Positions 1-8,937 of a DNA stretch of 64,000 nucleotides are shown here, piece after piece. Position 1 is the stretch's first letter. Every line of letters starts with the position of its first letter. The notes beneath the pieces were generated by a model. The model ran no database searches. It was given only the letters and a program-made list of their open reading frames with translations, and had not been told where the DNA came from. Origin of the DNA: Paramoeba atlantica (taxonomy: Eukaryota > Discosea). The stretch is from contig CDRNVI010000013.1 of NCBI GenBank assembly GCA_977017575.1, positions 62,001-126,000 of the forward strand. Reading direction: 5' to 3'. A program made the position numbers and the translations under genes.

Positions 1-107
1 CCCTTTCTTTTGTTAAGACCCTTTCTTTTGTTAAGACCCTTTCTTTTGTTAAGACCCTTTCTTTTGTTAAGACCCTTTCTTTTGTTAAGACCCTTTCTTT
101 TGTTAAG
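1..107. repeat. 18-bp satellite array, type 1 (GACCCTTTCTTTTGTTAA)
   Basis: About six perfect copies of the 18-mer GACCCTTTCTTTTGTTAA run off the left window edge. The array abuts the 3' end of the minus-strand element RELa-1. The same array, about 19 copies, abuts the second copy of RELa-1 at 58471-58806. The unit resembles the type 2 satellite at 8938 (about 13 of 18 positions on the matching strand). Confidence 0.95.
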
Positions 108-258
108 TATTTTCTTGCGCTTGGAAAACTCTTATAATAATATGTTTAATACCCACTGAGTAGATCATATGTTTTCCTTTTTGTAAATTATGCAGTCTGA
201 CTTAGCTTCTAATATCGATTAGAAGTTCGGATTCTCTTTTGACCATGGATCTCCAACT

Positions 259-1464
259 CTAAATTCCCAACTCTGCGGCACCCTTATCCTTCTCCAGAAA
301 AGACCTCAGCTGTGAATGCACAACGGCCCCATTTAACTCTTGCAGGTGGAGCTGAAATTCGAGGTGTACTTGCTTCCGGGGGAGACAGCACGCATCTGCT
401 AGAGCACTCAGAAGGGACTTCGTGTTGTGGTGAAGCGCCCCCCTGACAGCATTGGAATGCATCTGAACATGTCCTCAGGAATTGTGCCGGGTCGGACGTA
501 AGTGTCATGCCTTCGTTTGATGGCATCACGAAACAGCTTTGCACAGTTTGTACCTAGGTTCGATGGCGCTAATTCATGAATTACGGTGAAATCATAAAAA
601 ATTTCCCCTGTATTCCAAAAAACGACAAGGTCAGGTCCTGATCTTCGAAAAGAACGACCACCGCATACCTTTTCATGCGTCCGCCGGTAATCGGAGTCCA
701 CTTTCTGGTTACACTGCGTGCACGCATATGTCGAGAAATTACGCGGTTCTTTTTCGCATGGAATGCCTGCCTTCAAACAGAGCTCGTAAAGAAAATTGAC
801 TAGCGAATTATGTTTTGTAGTTGCGTTTAAGCCTGGGCACTTCGAACACCCGGGGATGTGTGTTAAAATTGTTTGCGATTCTAGTAGCATTTTGCAACCA
901 GGGCAGAGCAATTGCTTAGGTAGACTCGGATGAGCAATACCCAATCTCGGCATCATTGCAAGCGAGAACAAATGCGAGGGCACAAATTTTGCATTGGACA
1001 TAACCCATTCTGCATTACCCGTGTAACTTACCGCTTTCAGGATGGAGGCACTATTCGCTGTCGATGATGTTAAAGATTCCCACGCCTGCGTATGTAGTTT
1101 TGCCGCTACTGTGTGTTCGTCGAATGGCACGTTTTTGTCCTTGTCGCTGTGGGCGCTGTCCCTTGCGTTTACTTCACGTTGTTCAGTCCGAGCTGAAAGA
1201 TTTTTTGGGCGCTCAAAAACCGAAAACCATGAAGATTCAAAAGCGGCATGTCTCGTTGGAAGGCACGCTGTTAAACCTAACCCGCCTTTCTTCACCGGTA
1301 GCCTGATTTGCGTTATTTGCTCCTTTGTGAGTGATCCGAACCAGGATTGTAGAACGTCTTCCACCTCTTTATCAAAACGTTCTGTCAATGCCTCCGAAGC
1401 ATCGGGATGGTGCACCCGCATTTGATATCTTTGTCGGACGTTAACGCATTTTGACAACAATTTC
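259..1464 (-). pseudogene. RELa-1 C-terminal block: RT thumb, zinc knuckle and restriction-like endonuclease
   Basis: The block begins at LLSKCVNVRQRYQMRVHHPD just downstream of the RT palm. It then shows the zinc knuckle CPGCKMLLES...HIPGCSKC, the conserved ATTKHN-LV helix, a second CxxC...H...C cluster, and the nuclease core RSGPDLVVFW...DFTVIHEL (PD-D type). The tail LQELNGAVVHSQLRSF is typical of every RELa copy here. A six-C run near 441-447 puts the last 60 or so residues in a different frame. The sister fragment at 15709-16101 has seven Cs and stays open, so a single-base loss broke this copy. The second copy at 58958 shares the loss. Confidence 0.85.
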
Positions 1465-1499
1465 TTTAACGATAAAGATACAGTTTCTGTACCTTGTTG
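1465..1499 (+). other. Full-length spliced-leader-like sequence at a retrocopy 5' end
   Basis: The 35 nt run from TTTAACGATAAAGATA to CAGTTTCTGTACCTTGTTG. The known kinetoplastid SL exon ends in CAGTTTCTGTACTNNATTG and diplonemid SLs contain CAACGATTTAAAAGCTACAG, so both halves match. The next bases are ATTTTT rather than the GT of an SL intron donor, so this is an SL exon joined to an mRNA and not an SL RNA gene. The minus-strand sequence at 58398-58432 is identical. Confidence 0.8.
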
Positions 1500-1534
1500 A
1501 TTTTTTTTTTCTTATTCTGACAACCTTCACTTTT

Positions 1535-2167
1535 ATGTACCTGGGCGCTGGGGCGCCGCAAGCGACGATCGGAGTGCGTGGAGGATTTCGAGGAAGTAGA
1601 GTGCCTTCGGACACGTCAACGTGGGAATTGTTCGACGAAATCCATGGAGTTGTTGCACAATTTGTGTGGATCGGTCATTGGAATGACATCAAGTTTATGT
1701 TTCTTTCGAGCGCCAAAAGTCCTTTTTTGCTCAGGAAACAGAATGCGTTGGTGTATTCTCGGTGGGCAGGTTCGCATATCTCGGCAACGGATGTGTCGCA
1801 AATAGTTCTTGAGCCTTTAAAATCTCTTTCTGCTCGGACCATGTGCCAAATCATTCTTTGCGGGGTTCTTTGCGCTATGATTTCAACGGATGTCGAAGTG
1901 CCGAGGGACAAGTCGACGTGCGTGACGACAGGTACAATTCGTAAAGCTGCTGCGCAGAGTTTGCGTATGGGACGTTGGGTTAACATCATGTTTGCGTTTC
2001 TTTCGAGCGCCAAAAATCCTTTTCTGCTCAGGAAACGAAAATCGGTGTATTCTCGATGTACCGGACCGCATCTCTCGGCAGTGGATTTGCAGATAGTTCT
2101 TGAGCCTCTAAAATTTCTTTCTGCTCGGACCATTTGTGAATTCGCTCGTGAGGTTTTATACATATAG
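1535..2167 (+). CDS. Unknown 210-aa protein with an internal duplication, in SLR-1
   Basis: The first ATG after the SL and a T-rich 5' UTR opens a 210-codon frame. I do not recognise the product. Residues 54-104 and 153-201 are an internal duplication sharing FLSSAK-PFLLRK, VYSR and QIVLEPLK-LSART, and the duplication is also clear in the DNA. No signal peptide or transmembrane segment stands out. The opposite strand over the same DNA is also open for 173 codons with its own repeats (VRAER-F-GSRTIC), so the coding strand is chosen only because of the SL and poly(A) orientation. It could be a retrocopied host mRNA or a non-autonomous element ORF. Confidence 0.4.
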   Translation: MYLGAGAPQATIGVRGGFRGSRVPSDTSTWELFDEIHGVVAQFVWIGHWNDIKFMFLSSAKSPFLLRKQNALVYSRWAGSHISATDVSQIVLEPLKSLSARTMCQIILCGVLCAMISTDVEVPRDKSTCVTTGTIRKAAAQSLRMGRWVNIMFAFLSSAKNPFLLRKRKSVYSRCTGPHLSAVDLQIVLEPLKFLSARTICEFAREVLYI

Positions 2168-2685
2168 TCATACCGTACATACATATATAAAGTCAAAAAA
2201 AAAAAAAAAAAGTACTAAGCAAAAAAAAAAAAAAAAAAAAAAAGAGGAAGTGAATCTCCTCCCCGTCGGCCAGCATCCTGTTTCGCGACCGTGTCGCTGT
2301 CGACACAGGCCCGCGCCTGCGCCCTCCCATATAACAAGGGAAGGGTTCACAAGTCAGGCCGTGGAGAGGTCGAAAGATCCGGTCCGGAACGCGCGAATGG
2401 ATTGGGCATGGATTGCTTGTTTTAATTTTTACTGTTTTTCTTGTTTGTAGTATATACTTAGGGGAGACTAAATTGCTAGTTTTGGGCTGAGAAAAAAGGT
2501 ACATCTGTGGACAGAAAAAGAATTGCTAATTTGATTGTTTGTTTTCAACTCGTATACCCCCCCCCCCAATGGACCTACTTGGTTCGTCTACTGGGTCAAA
2601 ATATAGAGGCAATGCCGCGATTCATACTTCTCCCCCCCTTATTAATTGCAAAAAAAGAAAATTTAAAAAAAAAAAAAAAAAAAAT

Positions 2686-2975
2686 TCGCAGAAGTATTGT
2701 TTAACCCCATGAGTTTCAGACGACGGAAAATGTCGTTGTGTTTCTGGAGAGAAGTAAGAAGTTGCTCACTGATCTTAGAGTCCTCCCCAATGAATGCGCC
2801 TAAAGTCTTCAATGTGTGTTCCGCATTTCTTACCTCTGCATCGCATAACTCTTGAGGCATAGGTACTTTTCCCATCCCTCCAAACCACAAGCATTTGTGC
2901 GTTGATACTACGAGGCTAAAGTCTTTCAACAGGGCTTGGAGCCGGGTAAATGCTTTCGAAAGTTGAACTGCGTCA
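2686..2975 (-). pseudogene. RELa-1 RT middle block (after the YVDD box)
   Basis: The minus-strand frame DAVQLSKAFTRLQALLKDFS...KCLWFGG...LKTLGAFIGED...FRRLKLMGLNNTS matches the part of RT just downstream of the catalytic YVDD box in sister copies. Upstream it stops at the EN-1 target duplication (2964-2975). Downstream it stops at the SLR-1 insertion. Confidence 0.85.
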
Positions 2976-3166
2976 CACTCACTCACTCACTCACTCTACA
3001 CTAACTCCATAGAGTTAGTTAAGTATTTATCTATATTCATTCTTAAATTTCCTCATATTACTTTCGAGCAACTTATTTTTCAAGTGGAAATTTCCCCCCA
3101 ATACCTTCCCCACTGCATACAGCTCAGTGATCGCTTGCCCTGGTAGGTGGCCGCATTTCGTGGTTT

Positions 3167-3791
3167 CTAGCGGGGGCGACGCTTTGCTTGGGCTGTTTGA
3201 TTCCCGTCCCGTAGACTACCGCGGCGACAATTGGCACTGGTGTTAGAGATCTTTGCTACCTCTGGCATGCCAGGCTCGGAAAGGAGATCAGGATTTTGGC
3301 CTTCGCTTGTCGCGGCGGAGGTTTTGCGCTTTTTCTTCGAAGAGTTGCGCGAAAGAGCTGCTTTGGCTATTAAATCGCACTTCTCGTTGTAAATATTTCC
3401 GCAGTGACCTTTCACCTTAAAAACAAAAAGCTGCACACTACGCGCTTCTAAGCCTCGAAAAGCGTGTTCCAGATCCAAATATATATCGCTATTTGGAAGG
3501 CCTTCAAAACCAATCAAATAATACTTTTTTCTAATCACATTTGAAAAATGCCAAACTACCCAGGAATCCGTATGCAGTATGATTCTTTCCCTATCTTGTG
3601 GTGCCCTTTGTATGGCTGTTAGTGCCGCATATAGTTCCGCCCTCTCCGGCGAGCCGCAGCCTAAAGTTTCCTTGCAAATGGCAAAGCTTGACACTTCCTT
3701 CCCACATTGTACTTCAACCATTCCCAGCCCCATTTTCCCAATAAACCCAGAACTCACCGATGCATCAGAATAAATATGTAAAGCACCTTCG
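3167..3791 (-). pseudogene. EN-1 RNase H domain and C-terminus
   Basis: After the SDR-1 junction the frame resumes as EGALHIYSDASVSSGF. The RNase H acidic residues are visible: D in YSDAS, E in ERAELYAAL and D in LHTDSW, then VKGHCGNIYNEKCD with the final H and D. A lysine/arginine-rich tail (SSKKKRKTS) follows and the ORF ends at 3167. The domain therefore looks intact in sequence but is separated from its RT by 1.25 kb of inserted DNA. Confidence 0.85.
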
Positions 3792-5037
3792 TCTAATAGT
3801 CCACGTTTTGAAATTTAGCCGAGGGGCTGTTATATATTTGCCTGCTGGCCCTTCGGGGCACATAGTTTCTTCGAATTATGATTTGTATTCAGAATTTTAC
3901 ATGGGATGGGTATTTACTATTATCTTATATATCCTTGTTAGGTTGTTATTTTACTTCACTTTAAGTTTTTGGAAGGTTATGGATGTTAATCGGTTAACAG
4001 GTCTTTATTCTCACGCCTTGTTTTTTCGGAAGCAAGGTTCCCCAATGTGAGGTAGAGATGAGTAAAGGTTTCCTTTGCTCTGCGGTTAGCGCCTTAATGT
4101 TTTTTAGCCGCGTCACTGTTGACACGGCCCTACGCATCACGCCTAGTTGCTCCACACTTCTAGGTACACAAGTTGGTCTAGGGCAGGGGTTAAAAGCGTA
4201 ACCTGCGTAGCTCGTGTGAGCTTGTAAAGGGCGTGGCAGTGGACTGGTCATCTATTGCTATCGTTATCCTTTTGTGAGTTCTGGGATGGTATATGAAAAA
4301 TTATTTTACTATGTGATTGGGCATTTCTTTGTTATTTTATTTTGATTGTGTGACGTGTGTGTGGGCAGGTTGGCCGAGGGTTCCGGTGGGGGGGAACCCC
4401 GTTAACAACGTGACACATTATTATTGGTTCTATGCAGGCTTTCTTTTGAACTATGTTTGTGCATGTGAATTCTATCTATATATCGTATTATGTGTTCTTT
4501 GATTTTGGGACGATTTGGAAGTGTGATTATATTAGTCATATGTATTTACTTATATTTGTTTGTTACTTATAAGTTTCATGGAGCCCCCTCGGCGTGGATT
4601 TCTAATAGTCCACGTTTTGAAATTTAGCCGAGGGGCTGTTATATATTTGCCTGCTGGCCCTTCGGGGCACATAGTTTCTTCGAATTATGATTTGTATTCA
4701 GAATTTTACATGGGATGGGTATTTACTATTATCTTATATATCCTTGTTAGGTTGTTATTTTACTTCACTTTAAGTTTTTGTGCCCACCCACCAAGCCCCC
4801 AGCCATTTGGCCGAGGGTTCCGGTGGGGGGGAACCCCGTTAACAACGTGACACATTATTATTGGTTCTATGCAGGCTTTCTTTTGAACTATGTTTGTGCA
4901 TGTGAATTCTATCTATATATCGTATTATGTGTTCTTTGATTTTGGGACGATTTGGAAGTGTGATTATATTAGTCATATGTATTTACTTATATTTGTTTGT
5001 CACTTATAAGTTTCATGGAGCCCCCTCGGCGTGGATT
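3792..5037 (+). mobile_element. SDR-1: small non-autonomous DIRS/VIPER-like element with split direct repeats
   Basis: The arrangement is A1 (3792-3971), internal (3972-4369), B1 (4370-4600), A2 (4601-4780), a 26-bp GC-rich link with CCCACCCACC, and B2 (4807-5037). A copies (180 bp) and B copies (231 bp) look identical, so the insertion is young. A1-internal-B1-A2-B2 is the split-repeat layout known for tyrosine-recombinase retroelements (PAT, Ngaro, VIPER). The internal 400 bp encodes no RT or recombinase. It interrupts EN-1 between the RT C-terminus and RNase H, with at most TCG shared at the flanks. A carries the UUCG-type hairpin GCCC-TTCG-GGGC. A copy lies at 62493-63738. Confidence 0.8.
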
Positions 5038-7876
5038 TCGATTATAAATGGCGTGGTGCCTTCCTCCGCATACTGAAGATCCGATAAATTGGTATCCCGA
5101 AGTGCTGTTGAGGTAACCTTATGCCAACCTTTTCCCCGATAGCTCACGTATGTTTTCTTGCGCCCAAGGCTAGCTTGCAGATTCTCAACTTGGGTCTGCC
5201 AATATTTTCGATCCCCTGCATAGACCAATGCTTGTTCAATCATGATCCCCATATCGCCCATGCAGGCTTCAGAAGGAGAATGAATCCTGCTTTTTTCTTT
5301 AACGTTCCACTGCACAAGCTCGGAATATATCTCCGAATGTCTTATCAGGTGCCCTAGAAGTCGTGCCCGGTTTACCTTATGTAGTGTGGAGAATAACGGT
5401 GTGTCAACGTAAAGGGCTGTAAGAGGTATACTTTTCCCACGGTGGTCCAATTTTGGGCAACGACATATGATGCGACGCATTTTGTTTACCTGAATGTCTA
5501 CCCAATTTAACGTTTTATCCGTCAATACAAGAGTACCTGAGTTATAGTTCAGAACGGGGTAAACCAGTGTATCGAAAAGGCGAAGTTTAGTTTTCACAGA
5601 TAGTGGTGATATCCATATTCCTTGAAAATTTGAGAAGCTTGCCCAGGTAAGCCGCACCCTGTCCCTAATGCACGCCTTGGGGTCCTGTTCATGAAAAAGG
5701 TGCCCTAGGTAACGGTAACTCTCGACGTGTGGAACCTTTCCCAATGTATCGGATATTATTTCTTCGATGTTGTTATTTTTTCCTATGCTCATCCAGGCGG
5801 TTTTGGTGGGCCCCACAGCAATATTTAAATTCGCAGCAAGGGCTTGCTCTGCTGTATCTTCCATCATGCTTTGCAAGTCTTCCTTGTCGCTCCCAAATAG
5901 GAGCAAATCGTCAGCATAATTCAGATCAGTGAGCCGCGTTTCCCGTAACCCTCTGCTCCTCGTACCCTTGGATGATAATAAGATGCCGTGGGGTTTTGAA
6001 TCTATTGCCTTAAATAATATTCGATCCAGGACCATAACAAAGAGGTACGGTGCGAGAACGTCGCCCTGTAGAATTCCTGTCGTGATGGGGAAAGCTTCCG
6101 TTAGCCCATACGGTGTACGAACGACGCCTCTCATATTGCGATAGACCGACATAATCATTTCTACTAACTTGGGGCCAATGTGGAATGCTACCAGAGATGC
6201 CCTGATAGCATCAAACGAAACAGATGGAAAAGCCTTTGCAAAATCCACGAAACCAATGTTGAGCCCATTTTCCCGCAAAGCTTTAACTCTTGCTTCGTTG
6301 AGAATCGCCTGGGCTTGAGTTGTTGAGCGATCTGGTCGAAACCCATATTGATTCTCGCGAAGCACGGGCTCCACATAAGGTCTCATTCGTTGCAAGATTA
6401 AACTGTTCATTAGTTTGACGATGCAATTCACTAAGCAAATAGGTCGCCAGTTCTTAAGAAGACTCAAATCACCCTTCTTTGGTATAGGAACTTGTAAGAC
6501 ATCACCCCAAACATCCGGAGCCATCCCGGTATCGTGAACTCTGTTTATGACACATAGCAGCCAATCTCGAAGTAACTCGTTACCAGCTATACATTTCAAG
6601 GCTTCCATTGGGATTTCGTCTTTTCCTGGCGATTTTCCTCTACCAAAGTGTGAGATACCAATTTGAAGCTCATCTTCCGTAAAAGTGGAGTCGTTAATCG
6701 TGTTAGGGGATGGTTTGGCCTCAGGAAATTTTATATTCGTGTCCCCCCCGGCGTCTCCCGCAAAGGCTTCGAAGAATGATTTGATTTCCGCCAGCTTTTG
6801 TTTATTACAGGTCCCTGAAATCTTAAAATCGGCGCGATGAACTCCACATATTTCTTTCAGAGCTCTCCATAGGCTGGCATGATTCTTCCTTAGTTTAGTT
6901 TCCAGGACATCACATGATTTGGCTATTGCTTCCTCTATTGGCACCTGTGTTTGTAAAACCAATTCATTGAAGTCCTTGTGTTTTCTGCTTAGCTCAAAGA
7001 TTCTGCGCAAATAACCAGTTTCGGTTCCTTCGAGCGTTTCCATTGGCGAATCGATTTCAAGAGATATTTTGTTTTGTGGTTTCGGAATTTCCCTGCCAGA
7101 CGATCGAAGGCAAGAGGCAAGAAGATCCCAGGAAGGGAAATCCTTGTTGTGCAGTTCGCCTTTGACATAATCGCAGATTCGTTTGTTAAATTTTTCACTA
7201 TGTTCTGGGTTAGAAAGTTGAAGCCAGGGAATCTTATTTCTGTGGGTATTTGTGGAAACTTTCCATTTGATCTTGATCTCGGCTCTCACCAGAAAGTGTA
7301 CAGTTGGTGTTGGTGCGCCAAAAACTTGATGTTTATGTAGGGCAGACGCAAAGCGCGAACACACTGCAATGTGATCGAGCTGTCGCTTAGCATCGTTCGG
7401 CAGTATACATGTATATTTACGGCGGCTTGGGCATAAGATGTGCCCCGATTTACAATTTATTCCTTCTAAAAGGCCTTCTAATCTTTCCATTGATAGCGCG
7501 TCCTCTTCTGTCTTATTTTTAAAAGTGAGCGGTGCATTCAAATCTCCAAGGAGAAGAGCTGGCCGTCGTGAATATTTACCAACTGCGTCATGAAACGCAG
7601 TGGTGAGAGAAATGTCAAACTCTTCCATTGCATCTTGTGAAGAATCGCGCGTCGGCCCATATACATTCATGATAAAGGCCGACCCCCCTTCTATAGTAAA
7701 CTCGGCCCCCATGATCCTGTCACTCACCTTCCAAACCTTCAAAAACGGATGCTGAGAGATAAACCCCATACCGTTGTACCCATTCACCGCCGACAAAAGG
7801 TAGATGAAAAAGTGTTTATCTCCGTACCGTAGTTGCCTGCGCAAAATGTCAGACCCACCGCTAGAAGTAAAAGAGA
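5038..7876 (-). pseudogene. EN-1 endonuclease (C-terminal part) and reverse transcriptase
   Basis: The frame resumes after the 7.9-8.3 kb insertion with TSTRFSFTSSGG and runs open to SDR-1. Endonuclease motifs include NVYGPTRDS, LLGDLNAPL and RQLDHIAVCSRF. RT follows with NWRPICLVN, FRPDRSTTQAQ, GFVDFAKAFPSVS, GILQGDVLAPYLF and the catalytic LNYADDLLLF. A thumb region with VNKMRRIICRCP and RARLLGHLIRHS follows. About 940 codons contain no stop, so this block would code if it were not cut at both ends. Confidence 0.85.
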
Positions 7877-7884
7877 ATCTTGTA

Positions 7885-8317
7885 GAAGTTTACGAATAGA
7901 ATTGTTCGAAGGGATTTATACGCCGATAAATGGCCGGCGGGCATTGTACGCTTGTATTTAGAATGATTGAATTTGCAGTTTAGTCCATACGATTATCGCC
8001 TTTATTTGAAGAAGTGTTTTTTCTCCATACAAAACTTTTTGTATGGTGGTCCCCGCGTGGACACCCGTTCGCGATAGGGAGGGATGTATATCTCTCTGGG
8101 AGGTGAAAAGGATAGGTATAAAATATTTGATTATTTTGCGTACAAATAATGAAAGATGCATCATATTGGAAATTCAGCATACAGATGGATAGTAGGTTTA
8201 AAAGATAATGAGAAATACATGTATGTTAAAATATTTTGAGATATTTCAATAGCAGATTAATATTAGGACTCGAGTAGTATGTACTTGTGAAATTAATGTT
8301 TCTTTCCCGGAGAGCAA
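7885..8317 (+). mobile_element. Probable solo remnant of an SDR (DIRS/VIPER-like) element inside EN-1
   Basis: This 0.43-kb non-coding insertion splits the EN-1 endonuclease after LALQE. Its left end AGTTTACGAATAGAATTG resembles the A-repeat start of SDR-2 (AGAGTTTACGAAAAGAATT) and of SDR-4. Its outer ends are also partly inverted (AGAATTG...CAATTCT). It shares the 20-mer ATGGCCGGCGGGCATTGTAC with 23126. The family call is tentative because the CCCACCCACC link seen in the other copies is not clear here. Confidence 0.45.
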
Positions 8318-8921
8318 TTCTTTCCTGTAAAGCCAGAACATTCAAATCTTTCTGAGCCATATATCGCAATGTTTCATGTAATCGGGAGGATGCTTTCAGT
8401 CTGAAAACGTCGTCGCCCTTAAGTTTCAACGAAGTCGTGTTAAGAGTTCCTATAGATAAATACTTCCTCACAGCAGACCCTTCAGGGTCGTTGTCGCGAA
8501 GAGCATGCTTGCCACACAGTGCCCTATTTTTACGTACTTTCTTTCGGGTATTCGAACGTCGAGGTTTCCGAATTCGCACCCCACACAGCACTATACGTGG
8601 GTCATACGGGGGGAAAGGAAGCGTTTCCGATCGCCGGTAGTATTTCACCCGCCAGCGACCTAGCTGAAAGAGAGACCCATAACCTCTCTGTGTGACATCC
8701 CCCCTCCAAATCCGATACTCCGCAGCCCCCGCATATCGCCAGCACAGCGCGATGCAGTCGCCAGGACGAAGAATTTTACATATTCTCATCACAGTACGCA
8801 GGCGAAGTTTAGCATGTCCATCAAAATCTAAAGTTGGTTCAAAAAGGACACCCCGACCTAACGTGGACCGTACTAGAAGATTCACTATACTCTTCTCGCA
8901 AGGCCCGGACGCCTTCGCCAT
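8318..8921 (-). pseudogene. EN-1 N-terminal domain and start of endonuclease
   Basis: The ATG at 8921 lies about 17 nt from the satellite. Residues about 52-118 (RPGDCIALCWRYAG...FPPYDPRIVLCGVRIRK) form a small domain with W-F/Y, G-V and FPP-D-RV positions that also occurs in EN-2 and, more loosely, in the REL elements. A lysine/arginine-rich stretch (KPRRSNTRKKVRKNR) follows. The endonuclease then begins at YLSIGTLNTTSLKLKG and NVLALQE, where the inserted DNA cuts it. Confidence 0.8.
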
Positions 8922-8937
8922 AATTTTGAAGAATATT

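Larger units (their letters stand above)
1465..2684 (+). mobile_element. SLR-1: spliced-leader-headed, polyadenylated retrocopy
   Basis: The insertion begins with the full 35-nt SL-like sequence at 1465-1499 and ends in about 20 As (2665-2684). It splits RELa-1 between NNTS-A and LLSK. The flanks share only TTC (1462-1464 and 2685-2687), a short target duplication. Two further A-runs (2196-2213 and 2221-2243) suggest a composite: an SL mRNA copy (1465-2243) followed by a second polyadenylated piece (2244-2684). It encodes no RT, so it must have been mobilised in trans. A copy lies at 60164-61385. Confidence 0.75.

Noticed and set aside
1-107. A CRISPR-like or telomeric repeat
   Set aside because: The 18-bp units have no spacers, and euglenozoan telomeres are TTAGGG, which this is not.
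1465-1499. A spliced-leader RNA gene
   Set aside because: There is no GT donor after the TTG, no Sm site or downstream T-run in SL-gene arrangement, and the sequence is followed by an mRNA-like leader and poly(A). The same holds for the other SL matches.
3760-4850. Membrane-protein-like ORFs (YMGWVFTIILYILVRLLFYF)
   Set aside because: They are readings of the AT-rich A repeat of SDR-1, occurring identically in A1 and A2, with no independent coding evidence.
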